Below are positions 39,432-48,838 of a stretch of DNA of 64,000 bases, piece by piece. A program made the position numbers and the translations under genes. The notes below the pieces were generated by a model. It saw nothing but the letters and a program-made list of their open reading frames with translations. It was not told the DNA's origin and made no database searches. Source of the stretch: Caballeronia sp. M1242 (GTDB lineage: Bacteria > Pseudomonadota > Gammaproteobacteria > Burkholderiales > Burkholderiaceae); contig NZ_CP071129.1 in assembly GCF_017220215.1 (NCBI RefSeq), positions 434,001-498,000 on the forward strand, in the 5' to 3' direction. The number at the start of each line of letters is the position of its first letter. The first letter of the stretch is position 1.

Positions 39432-39509
39432 GCGTTCCGTCGGCCGGGCCGCGCGTCTCGTGCGCGGCGTCGGCGAAACTCCCCATACAGGTTATCGGCC
39501 AGTCCCACG

Positions 39510-40706
39510 ATGAACCCACAACACTCCCCGAATTCCCCCATTCTGCCGGGCGCGTGGCTCGGCATGGTCGGCGGCGGCCAGCTCGGCCGCATGTTCTGCT
39601 TCGCGGCGCAATCCATGGGCTATCGCGTGGCCGTGCTCGATCCGGACGAAACGAGTCCGGCGGGCGCGGTGGCGGATCGCCATATCCGCGCGGCGTACGA
39701 CGACGAAACGGCGCTCACAGAACTCGGCCGCCTGTGCGCGGCGGTATCGACGGAATTCGAGAACGTGCCGTCCGCGAGCCTCGATTTTCTGGCGTCGCTC
39801 ACCTTTGTGAGTCCGGCGGCGAGTTGCGTCGCGATTGCGCAGGATCGCGTCGCCGAGAAGCGTTTCATCGCGGGAGCCGGCGTGCCGGTCGCGCCGCACG
39901 TGGTGATCGAATCGCCGGAAGCACTCGCCGCGCTCCCCGACGATGAAATCGCCGCCGTGCTGCCGGGCATTCTCAAGACCGCGCGCCTCGGCTACGACGG
40001 CAAAGGCCAGGTCAGCGTGCGCAACGTGGAGGAAGTGCGCACGGCGTACGGCTCGCTGTCGGGCGTGCCGTGCGTGCTGGAAAAGCGCATGCCGTTGAAA
40101 TACGAAGTGTCCGTGCTGATCGCCCGTGGCGGCGACGGCAAGTCCGCCGTGTTTCCGCTCGCGCAGAACTCGCACGTGAACGGCATTCTCGCGAAGACGG
40201 TGGTGCCCGCGCCGGACGCGTCGGACGCGCTCGTCGCGCAGGCGCAGGACGCGGCGCTCACCATCGCCGCGAAGCTCGGCTACGTGGGCGTGCTGTGCGT
40301 CGAGTTCTTCGTGCTGGAAGACGGCTCGCTGATCGCGAACGAAATGGCGCCGCGTCCGCACAATTCCGGCCACTACACGGTCGATGCCTGCGCCACGAGC
40401 CAGTTCGAGCAGCAGGTCCGCGCGATGACCGGCATGCCGCTCGGCGACACGCGCCAGCATTCGCCGGCCGCCATGCTGAACCTGCTCGGCGATATCTGGT
40501 TCGACGCTGGCCAGGACGACAAGCCGCGCCCGCCCGCGTGGGCCGAGGTCGTGGCGATGCCGGCGGCACGGCTGCACCTCTACGGCAAGGAGGAAGCGCG
40601 TCCGGGCCGCAAGATGGGGCACATCAACTTCACGGCGGCGACGCTCGAGGAAGCGCGCACGGCGGCGCGCGACTGCGCGCGCATGCTGCATATCGCGATC
40701 GACTGA
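39510..40706 (+). CDS. purK: N5-carboxyaminoimidazole ribonucleotide synthase
   Basis: 398-aa ATP-grasp enzyme that carboxylates AIR with bicarbonate, partner of PurE. Starts around [20 protein letters not shown]; later [29 protein letters not shown] and [14 protein letters not shown]. Full length, 78 bases after purE. Confidence 0.96.
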   Translation: MNPQHSPNSPILPGAWLGMVGGGQLGRMFCFAAQSMGYRVAVLDPDETSPAGAVADRHIRAAYDDETALTELGRLCAAVSTEFENVPSASLDFLASLTFVSPAASCVAIAQDRVAEKRFIAGAGVPVAPHVVIESPEALAALPDDEIAAVLPGILKTARLGYDGKGQVSVRNVEEVRTAYGSLSGVPCVLEKRMPLKYEVSVLIARGGDGKSAVFPLAQNSHVNGILAKTVVPAPDASDALVAQAQDAALTIAAKLGYVGVLCVEFFVLEDGSLIANEMAPRPHNSGHYTVDACATSQFEQQVRAMTGMPLGDTRQHSPAAMLNLLGDIWFDAGQDDKPRPPAWAEVVAMPAARLHLYGKEEARPGRKMGHINFTAATLEEARTAARDCARMLHIAID

Positions 40707-40739
40707 ACTCTCAGGCAACCCTTAAGCAGTAGTTAGGCA

Positions 40740-41771
40740 ATGACCATCATTTACCCGAGCGCCGCGCAGATCGACGAAGCCGCGGCTCTGCTCGATGCGG
40801 GCGAACTCGTCGCGTTTCCGACCGAAACGGTGTACGGCCTCGGGGCCGATGCCGAGAACCCGGAGGCGATCGCGCGAATCTATGCCGCGAAGGGCCGACC
40901 GGCGAATCATCCGGTGATCGTGCATCTCGCGCCGCAGGCTGATCCCGGCTACTGGGTGCGCGAGTTGCCCGCCGATGCGCAGAAGCTCATCGACGCATTC
41001 TGGCCCGGTCCGTTGACCTTGATTTTGAAGCGTGCCGCGCATATTCCGGCGGCCGTGAGCGGCGGGCAGGACTCGGTCGGGATTCGCTGTCCTTCGCATC
41101 CGGTCGCGCAGCAGCTGTTGTCGGCGTTTCATGCGCGGCGTCAAGGAACTGGTAGGCAAGCGGGCGTGGCGGGTCCTTCGGCGAACCGCTTTGGGCACGT
41201 GAGCCCGACGACGGCACAACACGTCCGCGACGAGTTCGGCAGCGCGGTGCATGTGCTAGATGGCGGCGCGGCGGATGTCGGCATCGAATCGACCATTCTG
41301 GATTTGTCGCGCGGCTTTCCGGCGTTGCTGCGGCCGGGGCATGTGAGCCCGCAGGCCATTGCCGACGTGATCGGCACCGCGCCGCGTCTGCCCGATGGCG
41401 GCGATGCCACCGCGCCGCGCGCGTCCGGCACGCTCAAGGCGCATTACGCGCCGCGCACGCCGTTGGCGCTGTTGCCGTTCGCGTCGATCGAGCCGTTGCT
41501 CGCGGCGTTCGACCGCGCGGGTGGCGGGAAGCTCGCGTTGGTCGCGCGGCCGTCGAGCGCGGGCGAGTGGGCGCATGCGCCGCACGTGCATTTCGTCGCG
41601 GCGCCGGAAGATCCACAGACTTACGCGCGGGAGCTATACGGCTTGCTGCGGGCGCTGGATCGGGCGAATGTCGAGCGCATATTGATCGAAAAGCTGCCGG
41701 AAACGGCCGAGTGGGTCGCGGTGAATGATCGGCTCGGAAGGGCGGCTGCGGCGTTCGAGAACGAAGAGTGA
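40740..41771 (+). CDS. sua5: Threonylcarbamoyl-AMP synthase, Sua5 type
   Basis: 343 aa. Makes threonylcarbamoyl-AMP for the t6A37 modification of ANN-decoding tRNAs. The YrdC domain contains VAFPTETVYGLGADA, AKGRPANHPVIVHL, FWPGPLTLIL and GVAGPSANRFGHVSPTTA. The C-terminal Sua5 domain (SGTLKAHYAPRTPLALL onward) distinguishes it from short TsaC. It closes the purC-purE-purK run, 33 bases after purK. Confidence 0.93.
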   Translation: MTIIYPSAAQIDEAAALLDAGELVAFPTETVYGLGADAENPEAIARIYAAKGRPANHPVIVHLAPQADPGYWVRELPADAQKLIDAFWPGPLTLILKRAAHIPAAVSGGQDSVGIRCPSHPVAQQLLSAFHARRQGTGRQAGVAGPSANRFGHVSPTTAQHVRDEFGSAVHVLDGGAADVGIESTILDLSRGFPALLRPGHVSPQAIADVIGTAPRLPDGGDATAPRASGTLKAHYAPRTPLALLPFASIEPLLAAFDRAGGGKLALVARPSSAGEWAHAPHVHFVAAPEDPQTYARELYGLLRALDRANVERILIEKLPETAEWVAVNDRLGRAAAAFENEE

Positions 41772-42130
41772 AGGCGGCCGTGCGAACGCCTTTTGAGCAA
41801 ACTGTTGCCTGTCTGAATATCAAATACTATCGGCCGTCGAATTATCCGGTGCTTATCGGATTTTTCGTATGGCCGGTTGTCCTGGCGTGAAGTATTAATC
41901 CTCCGCCTATTCATTGCGACGACTTCTCCCGGAAGCGCAATGATGAGTAAAAACCCGCGTCTGCGTTAAATAAGTCCAGGCGTCGCGCGTTAGAATTCTG
42001 CACTGCAAATAAAAATGAATGCGCCGGCTCTTCTCGAGTGATGCCAGAAGAGTGTCGGCGTTGAGGCGATTCACCGGCGTCAGTCGCTTCCTTCCCAATC
42101 AATTGCTCGCAATCAAAACTAGAATTCACG
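41772..42130. other. A+T-richer intergenic region (359 bp)
   Basis: Lower G+C than its surroundings with many A/T runs (e.g. AAATACTATCGG, GTTAAATAAGTCC). No convincing ORF, RNA or terminator. It marks the left border of the accessory patch with the methyltransferase and autotransporter. Confidence 0.5.
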
Positions 42131-42943
42131 ATGAACCCTGCCGACTCATTTTTGGACTCCCCGGATTTCATCAAGATGAGTGCCGAAGTGGTAGAGGCGC
42201 GACGCATGTATAACGGGCGCCGGCTTTGGCGAGCGACGAACGGCGTCGTGCAGCATGGGCTTCTCAAAGGATATTTCCTCGGTGAACGGGCCACGTGGCG
42301 CTATGAGGACACAGGAACGAAGCTCGTCGGTCTCTATGAACTCGAAGTATGCGAACTCATTCGCAGGGTTCATCGCGGGCGCAGCACGTTTATCGACCTC
42401 GGCGCGGCCGACGGCTTCTACGGAATAGGTCTGGTCTCGACGGGCGTCTTCGAACGCTCGATTTGTTACGAGATTGACGAAGCCAGTCGCGACAACTTAA
42501 GAAATCTCGCGAGTGAACGTGGCGTTGGAGACCGTGTGGATATTCTGGGTGCCGCGACTTCCACTTTCGCCGATGAACTCTCTGCGCATGGCGTCGATTT
42601 CAAAGACTGCGTTGTGCTTTGCGATATCGAGGGACACGAGTTCGAGACGCTCACGCGAGGCTGCCTTCGCACGCTGAGGCATGCTCACGTCATCGTGGAA
42701 ATTCACGATTTCATGATTGTCGGCCCGGACCGTCATACGTGGCTCCCCGACCTCGTCGCCCGCGCGAGCGAATATTTCAACGTCACCGAGATAAAAGCCG
42801 GCGCACGCGACTTGTCGCAAATTCCGTTGATCGCCGATAACTGGACCGACTCGGACCGCTGGCTTTTATGTTCGGAAGGCCGAGCCAAGCCGATGACGTG
42901 GCTTCATTTCGAGCCGAAGTCAGATTCGGCAACGAACGACTGA
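42131..42943 (+). CDS. FkbM-like SAM-dependent methyltransferase
   Basis: 270 aa, cytosolic. A class I methyltransferase core begins around residue 75: SAM motif I FIDLGAADGFYGIG (87-100), acidic residue in SICYEIDEAS, and DIEGHEFETL (165-174), the FkbM-type DxEG motif, then HVIVEIHDFMI. FkbM proteins O-methylate sugars or other small or surface molecules; the target here is unknown. Codon use is visibly less GC-rich than in the purine genes, suggesting later acquisition. It lies 116 bases upstream of a trimeric autotransporter in the same direction, so a link to surface modification is possible but inferred. Confidence 0.78.
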   Translation: MNPADSFLDSPDFIKMSAEVVEARRMYNGRRLWRATNGVVQHGLLKGYFLGERATWRYEDTGTKLVGLYELEVCELIRRVHRGRSTFIDLGAADGFYGIGLVSTGVFERSICYEIDEASRDNLRNLASERGVGDRVDILGAATSTFADELSAHGVDFKDCVVLCDIEGHEFETLTRGCLRTLRHAHVIVEIHDFMIVGPDRHTWLPDLVARASEYFNVTEIKAGARDLSQIPLIADNWTDSDRWLLCSEGRAKPMTWLHFEPKSDSATND

Positions 42944-43059
42944 CCCAATAGTCTTTCGCCCAAGATATTTCGACTGCAACCGGGCACCTTCGCCGGAAAC
43001 CGAGACGCAGTGAAACGATGAGGTACGCAACACGTTTAATATTATAAGGACAACTTAGC

Positions 43060-44769
43060 ATGAATAAAGCGAAATTCCGACTCAAACCGATTATCGCCGC
43101 TATCGCCGCCAGTCTCGCCGGGCTGGCCATGAACTCGGCTTGCGGGCAAGCCATCGTCGAAGGCAATGGAACGACCTCCGCGAGCACAGGCGTCCTGATT
43201 GGAAATGACGGGGCGCATAACAATATCGAGGAAAGCGTCGTTGTGGGTGATGGTGCAGTCGTGAACGGCGGAAATCAGGCAGCAGAACAGGCCTCCGTGG
43301 CGATCGGCTTCGGTGCCCAGTCGCAAGAGAACGGTGTGGTGATCGGCCGAAACGCACTCGCCCGGAACAACCAGGCTACCGTGATCGGCGATAACGCCAA
43401 CGCGGGCTTTCGCGCGGTGGCCCTGGGCATCGATTCGTCAGCGGCAGACGCGGCCGTGGCGGCCGGTGGAGGCAGCACCGCGGCGAACGCCGCGGTCGCG
43501 ATTGGGCGCAACGCGAGCGGAAGCGGCAACAGCGCCGTGGCAGTCGGGAGCAATGCGGTGGGGCTGGGCAGCACGTCGGTGGCCATCGGCAATAGTACGA
43601 CATCGGGCGGTCAGGATTCGGTGGCCATCGGCAACTATGCTTATGCGAAAGGCGATAACTCCGTGGTCATCGGCGCAAGCAGTTTCGACGGCGGGCAGAG
43701 CAATGTGGTGAGCGTCGGCAGTGCCGGATCCGAGCGACGCATCATCAACGTGGCGGCCGGCACGCAAGGCACTGACGCGGTGAACCTGAGCCAGCTGAAA
43801 GTTCTGGCGAGCGGCACGGCGTCGGCACTGGGCGGCGGCGCTGCCGCGCTGCCCGATGCAAGCATTCTGATGCCGTCGTATGTCATCAACGGCGTAACGT
43901 ATCACGATGTCGGCAGCGCACTGAACGGCGTCGACAGCTCGCTCACGAACATCAACACGACCATTGCGAACATTGCGAACAACACGGGCGGCGCAACCGA
44001 TCCGGCTGCCGTGCGATACGACACGAAGGGCGGCTCGCTCGATCTCGACAACGTGACGCTCGGTGGCGCGAACGGCACGACGCTTCACAACCTCGCCGCC
44101 GGTTCGGCCGACATGGATGCCGTGAATGTCGGCCAGCTCAATTCGGCGATGTCGACCATCACCAATAAGATCGCGAACATATCGGTTTCGGGAGGCACGA
44201 ATCCGCTCTTCGCGGCCGACGGGAACGCGGCCACCGAAGCGGCCGTCGCAAGCGGAGCGCATTCGACGGCGATGGGCGCGAACGCGACGGCAAGCGCCGA
44301 TAATTCGGTGGCGCTCGGCGCGAACTCGTCTGCCGATCGCGCGAATACGGTTTCCGTCGGCTCGTCGGGTAACGAACGACAGGTCGTCAATGTTGCGGCC
44401 GGGACACAAGGCACGGATGCGGTGAACGTCAACCAGTTGAACGGCGCGGTGCAGCAAGCGAACGTCTATACGGACAAAGCGGTGTCGAGCGCGAACGCGT
44501 ACACGGACAAAGCGGTTGCGGCCGGCGTTCAGCAGTCGAAGAACTACACCGACAAAGCCGTGGCGACGGTTCTCTCCATGCCGAGCATTCCGATGCTTCA
44601 GGCGGGCGAAAAGTGGGTCGGGACAAGCGTGGGCGCGTATGGCAGTCGTGTCGGGGTCGGCGTCGCGGCGGCGTATCAGGCGACGGCGAACCTGAACGTC
44701 GGGATGGGCGTTTCGACGACCGATAGCGGATCGGCGGGTATCAAGGCGCAAGTCGGATACCGCTGGTAA
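43060..44769 (+). CDS. Trimeric autotransporter adhesin (YadA-like)
   Basis: 569 aa, surface fibre of type Vc secretion. Signal region LKPIIAAIAASLAGLAMNSACG with AAGGA before the ATG. Head: many 14-residue YadA-head repeats of the type xSVAIGxxAxAxGxNSVVIG (residues about 60-215). Neck motifs NVAAGTQGTDAVNLSQL and NVAAGTQGTDAVNVNQL bracket a stalk with GSALNGVDSSLTNINTT coiled-coil residues. The C-terminal 75 residues (YTDKAVATVLSMPSIPMLQ ... GIKAQVGYRW) are the YadA anchor that forms the outer-membrane barrel, ending in the aromatic Trp. Likely adhesin; ligand unknown. Confidence 0.95.
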   Translation: MNKAKFRLKPIIAAIAASLAGLAMNSACGQAIVEGNGTTSASTGVLIGNDGAHNNIEESVVVGDGAVVNGGNQAAEQASVAIGFGAQSQENGVVIGRNALARNNQATVIGDNANAGFRAVALGIDSSAADAAVAAGGGSTAANAAVAIGRNASGSGNSAVAVGSNAVGLGSTSVAIGNSTTSGGQDSVAIGNYAYAKGDNSVVIGASSFDGGQSNVVSVGSAGSERRIINVAAGTQGTDAVNLSQLKVLASGTASALGGGAAALPDASILMPSYVINGVTYHDVGSALNGVDSSLTNINTTIANIANNTGGATDPAAVRYDTKGGSLDLDNVTLGGANGTTLHNLAAGSADMDAVNVGQLNSAMSTITNKIANISVSGGTNPLFAADGNAATEAAVASGAHSTAMGANATASADNSVALGANSSADRANTVSVGSSGNERQVVNVAAGTQGTDAVNVNQLNGAVQQANVYTDKAVSSANAYTDKAVAAGVQQSKNYTDKAVATVLSMPSIPMLQAGEKWVGTSVGAYGSRVGVGVAAAYQATANLNVGMGVSTTDSGSAGIKAQVGYRW

Positions 44770-44901
44770 GCGGAGGCACGCATTGGCGCGTTCTTCGGCT
44801 TGCTTCGTTTAGTAATACTGACAAAAAGCAGCTTGCAGTGAGGCGTCGCTGACTTGGCGTCTGTACGCTTAGGCAGACGTTGAAAAAGGAAAGCGTGAAG
44901 C

Positions 44902-44934
44902 AAAAAAGCCGCCCAGGCTATAACCCGGGCGGCT
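44902..44934 (-). terminator. Terminator of the SGNH lipoprotein gene (minus strand)
   Basis: Stem AGCCGCCC / GGGCGGCT; on the minus strand it is followed by a T run and lies 26 bases after the stop at 44961. On the plus strand no T run follows, so it does not clearly terminate the autotransporter. Confidence 0.85.
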
Positions 44935-44960
44935 CCGAAACCGTGCATTAACGCGAAGCG

Positions 44961-46067
44961 TTACTTGCCCAGTCCCGATTTCGCGATCGTCTGCTCCGCG
45001 GTCTGCGCGTAGAGGGCGTGCAGATGCGTCGTCGGATGCACGGTGTCGGCGTACATGTACGTCTGGTCCGCGCCGGCGACGGTCAGCGTTTGCGGCGAGC
45101 AGAACAGCGACGTGGCGAACGCCTGCGGATTCGGCTCGCCGAACTTCTGCGCCGCCGCGGCCATCGCCTGTAGATTGCAGGCCGTGCCGGTGTTCGACAC
45201 CGCGAATCCGTACTGCTGATAGTTCGCCGTGATATTCGCGAGCGCCGGCACGATATCGAGGTAAATCACCTTCGACATGAGTCCGGCTCGCGTGAGTGCG
45301 CCCGCGAGCACCTGATTGAAACCGAGCGATGCCTGCGTGAGCAGCGCGCGCGTCGACGCGTTGCTTGCCACGCCTTGCGGCGTCGCGCCGATATCCGGCA
45401 CATTCGACACCAGCACATGCGTCGCGCCGCTCTGCACGATCTTGCCGATCACGCCCGCGAGATCGATCGCCGCCTGTCCGATCGCCGCCTGCGCCTGCGC
45501 GGCGGTGATCTGCCCGGCCTGCACCGCGGTCAGGTTATAGAGAATGTCGTTCGCGCCGCCGTTGACGATCACGAGCTGATTCGAATTGAAGCTGCCATGC
45601 GACGACAGATAGTTCGTCACCTGCTGCACGACCGGCACCGTCAGCGCGCCCGCGTAGTTCGCCGGGTCGGTGCTCTGATGACCGACGCCGATCGGATTGG
45701 TCACGCGCGATCCGCCTTGCGCGTAGCCCAAGCCCGTGAGCGTGGTCGGCGGCGCGCCGAAGCCGCCGCTCATCGCGGGCGTGAGCGTGTCGCCGTAATA
45801 CTTCGCGACGTCCTGCACCCAGATCTCGCCGGGGTTCGTCGTGAAGCGCCCGCCGCCGAAGTTCGCTGCCGCGATAGGCGAATAGGTGCCGACATCGGAG
45901 AGGCTGTCGCCGAAGGACACGACCTGTAGCTTGATGCCGCCCGCGGGCGTCGAATTGTTGTCGTCGCCGCCGCCGCCGCACGCTGCGATGAGGGCGAATG
46001 CCGCGCTCGCGGCCGCAATGCGCGTGGCGCGCACCACGGCGGCGCGCATCGAGAGTTGCTTCTTCAT
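44961..46067 (-). CDS. SGNH/GDSL hydrolase lipoprotein
   Basis: 368 aa. Signal peptide with lipobox LIAAC (Cys30) followed by GGGGDDNN, a typical tethering linker. SGNH blocks: nucleophile in SFGDSLSDVG (Ser55), Gly in the PPTTLTGLGYAQGGSR region, Asn in NGGANDILY, and the C-terminal DTVHPTTHLH with catalytic Asp/His. An outer-membrane esterase or lipase-type protein; substrate unknown. It lacks an autotransporter barrel, so it is not an EstA-type autotransporter. Convergent with the YadA-like gene. Confidence 0.88.
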   Translation of the reverse strand: MKKQLSMRAAVVRATRIAAASAAFALIAACGGGGDDNNSTPAGGIKLQVVSFGDSLSDVGTYSPIAAANFGGGRFTTNPGEIWVQDVAKYYGDTLTPAMSGGFGAPPTTLTGLGYAQGGSRVTNPIGVGHQSTDPANYAGALTVPVVQQVTNYLSSHGSFNSNQLVIVNGGANDILYNLTAVQAGQITAAQAQAAIGQAAIDLAGVIGKIVQSGATHVLVSNVPDIGATPQGVASNASTRALLTQASLGFNQVLAGALTRAGLMSKVIYLDIVPALANITANYQQYGFAVSNTGTACNLQAMAAAAQKFGEPNPQAFATSLFCSPQTLTVAGADQTYMYADTVHPTTHLHALYAQTAEQTIAKSGLGK

Positions 46068-46362
46068 GGACCTCGTCTCCGTTTTCGGTGTTTTGTATTC
46101 GTTTCTCGCGGCGCTCGCGGCCGCGTTACTGCTGTGTCACTGCCGCGTCTCATTGTGCCGCAAAGCAGGCGCTTGTCGAGCGATGCGGCCAGCCGCTCAG
46201 CCAGACGCGCGGCCGGCGACGCGCCGTTCCGACAGCGTACACGGCGCGCGAGCCTTGGCGGGCGCGACTTCGTAGAAGAAATCTTCGGCTCCCGCGCACG
46301 ATCGTTCGCAAAAAACGCGGGTTTTGCAGGATTGCCGCGCCTGCGACGGCGTGCATGCCCGC
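46068..46362. other. Spacer between dacB and the SGNH lipoprotein gene (295 bp)
   Basis: GC-rich DNA between two minus-strand genes. It should hold the promoter of the SGNH gene. I see no small ORF, RNA or clear hairpin with a T run. Confidence 0.4.
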
Positions 46363-47967
46363 TTAGTCTTCGATGCCCGGCTTGCGCGCGCCTTCGTAGA
46401 CCCATTCCAGCAGCGCGTCGTGGGCGGCGCGCGCCGCTTCCGCGCGCGGATCGTTGATGAAGCTCACCACGACATAGCTTTCGCCGTTGGCGGCGCCGAC
46501 GTAGCCCGCGATGGCGCGCACATCGCGCAGCGTGCCGGTCTTGATGTGCGCGTTGCCGCCCGCGCCCGCGTTCGTGAGGCGGTTGCGCATGGTGCCGTCC
46601 ACGCCCGCGATCGGCAGCGATTCCACGAAGACCTGCGCGACCGGGCTGGCGTTCGCGGCCTGAAGCACGTCGGCGAGCGAGGTCGCGGAGATCGCTTCGT
46701 CGCGCGAAAGTCCGGAGCCGTTGTCGAGCGAAAGACCGTCCATCGGCAGCGCGCTGCGGCGCAGGAAGGTCTGAATGGCCTGCGCGGACTTCGCGGTCGT
46801 GGCGGGCGGTTTCGACTGCACTGCGCCGATGGTCAGGAACAGGTTGCGTGCCATCACGTTGTTGCTGAACTTGTTGATGTCGCGCACGATGTCCGACAGA
46901 ACCGGGCTGCGATGCGTGCCGACGAGCCGCGCGCTCGAAGGCGTCGGGCCTTCGCGCGTCGCGCCCTGGAACGTGCCGCCCGCCTGCTTCCACAGCGCGA
47001 GAAAGCCGCCCGCGAAGAACGTCGAGTGATCGAGCGCGGCGACGTTGATGGTGCGCGAGCCGCAGCGCAGCGGATAGTCGCCGATGAACGACGCCTGCAC
47101 GAAGCCGCCCTGCGTCTGCGCGACGCTAGGCGACGCCGCCGGCAGCGTCCCCGCGCACGCGCCTCGCGTGACGCGCAGTTCGTTGTCGATCTGAAGCTGC
47201 GCGAGCTGTGGCAGCACGTCGATGGACACTTGCCCGTCCGGATTCGGCGTCAGCGTGAACGAGAGCGACTTAAACGCGTACAGCAGCGGATCGGGGCCGA
47301 CGTTGTACGGCGCGGCTTCGTCGCTGTCGAAGGCGGGCAGATCGCGCGTGGAGGCGTCGAAGTAACGCTTGTCAAGTACGAGCGCGCCGTCGATGCCGGT
47401 GATGCCGTTCTTGCGAATCTGCTCGACGAGATCGATTAATTCTTCCGGCACGAGCTTCGGGTCGCCGGTGCCCTGAATGTACAGGTTGCCGTGCAAGACG
47501 CCTTGCGCGTCGACATCGCCGTCGGCGTAGGCGGTCGTCTTCCAGCGGTAGTCCGGCCCGAGCAGGGAAAGGCCCGCATACGTGGTGACGAGCTTCATCG
47601 TCGAGGCGGGGAGCATCGGCCGGTCGGCGTTGATCGCGACGAGCGGCTCAGGCGCGCCGATTCGCTGCACGACGACGCTGATCGACGAAAGCGGCACGTG
47701 CGCGCGGGCGAGCGCGCTCATCACGGAGGCGGGCAGCGGACCGGCCGGCGCGACGCGTGCAACCTTCTCCGCCTTGGCGCTTTTCTTCGCGCCGAAAGCG
47801 CCGCGCGCCGCGCGCTCGGGCGCGTGCTTCTGCGAGTCGGACCGCGTGCCGCCGCGGGCGTGCGCGTCCGGTGCGTGGGACAGTCCGGCGCAGGCGAGCG
47901 CCGCCGCGAAAGCGAGCGTCGACAGACGCGCGGAGAGTGAACGAGGAATAGCGGAAAAGAGCGGCAT
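46363..47967 (-). CDS. dacB: D-alanyl-D-alanine carboxypeptidase/endopeptidase (PBP4)
   Basis: 534 aa, periplasmic peptidase S13 trimming peptidoglycan crosslinks. A signal peptide ends near SHAPDAHA, followed by a basic Ala/Lys-rich spacer. Active-site motifs: SxxK in LPASTMKL (Ser122, Lys125), SxN in KFSNNVMARN and KTG in HIKTGTLRD. An insertion domain between the first two motifs is typical of PBP4. Divergent from the response regulator. Confidence 0.93.
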   Translation of the reverse strand: MPLFSAIPRSLSARLSTLAFAAALACAGLSHAPDAHARGGTRSDSQKHAPERAARGAFGAKKSAKAEKVARVAPAGPLPASVMSALARAHVPLSSISVVVQRIGAPEPLVAINADRPMLPASTMKLVTTYAGLSLLGPDYRWKTTAYADGDVDAQGVLHGNLYIQGTGDPKLVPEELIDLVEQIRKNGITGIDGALVLDKRYFDASTRDLPAFDSDEAAPYNVGPDPLLYAFKSLSFTLTPNPDGQVSIDVLPQLAQLQIDNELRVTRGACAGTLPAASPSVAQTQGGFVQASFIGDYPLRCGSRTINVAALDHSTFFAGGFLALWKQAGGTFQGATREGPTPSSARLVGTHRSPVLSDIVRDINKFSNNVMARNLFLTIGAVQSKPPATTAKSAQAIQTFLRRSALPMDGLSLDNGSGLSRDEAISATSLADVLQAANASPVAQVFVESLPIAGVDGTMRNRLTNAGAGGNAHIKTGTLRDVRAIAGYVGAANGESYVVVSFINDPRAEAARAAHDALLEWVYEGARKPGIED

Positions 47968-48102
47968 ACGGACGTGCGTTCTTGGTGTGAGTTCTGAGAC
48001 TGCCCCGCGCGGCTGGGCCGGGCCGCGCGGGCGAAGCGGCTATTGTAGACAAGCCGGCTTGCGGAAATCGTACGCGGCGGGCGGGGCGGCGTGCTTCGTT
48101 GC

Positions 48103-48119
48103 GTTAAGTCCGGTTTAAG
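48103..48119 (+). promoter_or_regulatory. Response-regulator-type direct repeat upstream of the RR gene
   Basis: GTTAAG-N5-TTTAAG: two half-sites with an 11-nt period, the spacing used by OmpR-family (PmrA/QseB-like) dimers. It ends 21 bases before the TAAAAT box. Suggests autoregulation; a matching site lies before mucD. Confidence 0.55.
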
Positions 48120-48135
48120 CCTGCCGCCGAGCCGC

Positions 48136-48153
48136 GCGGCTAAAATGAGCCGC
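48136..48153 (+). promoter_or_regulatory. Palindrome around TAAAAT before the RR gene
   Basis: GCGGCT-AAAATG-AGCCGC, 6-bp arms; the TAAAAT (48141-48146) is a likely -10 and lies about 30 bases before the ATG. Confidence 0.45.
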
Positions 48154-48175
48154 ACACCAATCTTCCCGAAATAAC

Positions 48176-48838
48176 ATGCGAATCCTGCTAGTCGAAGATG
48201 ACCGGATGATCGCCGAGGGCGTGCGCAAGGCGCTGCGCGCGGACGGCTTCGCGGTCGATTGGGTGCAGGACGGCGAAGCGGCGCTCACGGCCGTCAGCGG
48301 CGAAGCCTACGACCTGATGCTGCTCGACCTCGGCCTGCCCAAACGCGACGGCCTCGACGTGCTGAAGACGCTGCGCGCCCGCGCGAATGCGCTGCCGGTG
48401 CTGATCGTCACCGCGCGCGATGCCATCGCGGATCGCGTGAAAGGTCTCGACGCCGGCGCGGACGATTATCTCGTCAAGCCGTTCGATCTCGACGAACTTG
48501 GCGCCCGCATGCGCGCGCTGATCCGCCGTCACGCGGGTCGGGGCGAATCGCTGGTGCGGCATGGCAATCTGACACTCGATCCGGTCGGTCATCAGGTGAC
48601 GCTCGCGGGCGCGCCCGTCGCGCTTTCGGCACGCGAGTTTGCGCTCCTCGAAGCCTTGATGGCGCGGCCCGGCGCGGTGCTTTCCAAGAGCCAGCTCGAA
48701 GAAAAAATCTACGGCTGGGGCGAGGAAATCGGCAGCAACACGGTCGAGGTCTACATCCATTCGCTGCGCAAGAAGCTCGGCGCCGATCTCATCCGCAACG
48801 TGCGCGGCCTCGGCTACATGGTCGCGAAGGACGCCTGA
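48176..48838 (+). CDS. OmpR-family response regulator (QseB/PmrA-like)
   Basis: 220 aa. Receiver: MRILLVEDDRMIAEGVRKAL, phospho-Asp in LMLLDLGLPKRDG, Thr in LIVTARDA, Lys in DDYLVKPF. DNA-binding winged helix: LSAREFALLEALMARPGAVL, VEVYIHSLRKKLG, IRNVRGLGYMV. Stop overlaps the kinase ATG (TGATG). The upstream direct repeat suggests autoregulation. Divergent from dacB, a peptidoglycan enzyme. Confidence 0.93.
   Translation: MRILLVEDDRMIAEGVRKALRADGFAVDWVQDGEAALTAVSGEAYDLMLLDLGLPKRDGLDVLKTLRARANALPVLIVTARDAIADRVKGLDAGADDYLVKPFDLDELGARMRALIRRHAGRGESLVRHGNLTLDPVGHQVTLAGAPVALSAREFALLEALMARPGAVLSKSQLEEKIYGWGEEIGSNTVEVYIHSLRKKLGADLIRNVRGLGYMVAKDA

Noticed and set aside
41911-42294. Minus-strand ORF across the start of the FkbM-like gene
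   Set aside because: Overlaps the better supported methyltransferase and has no motif.
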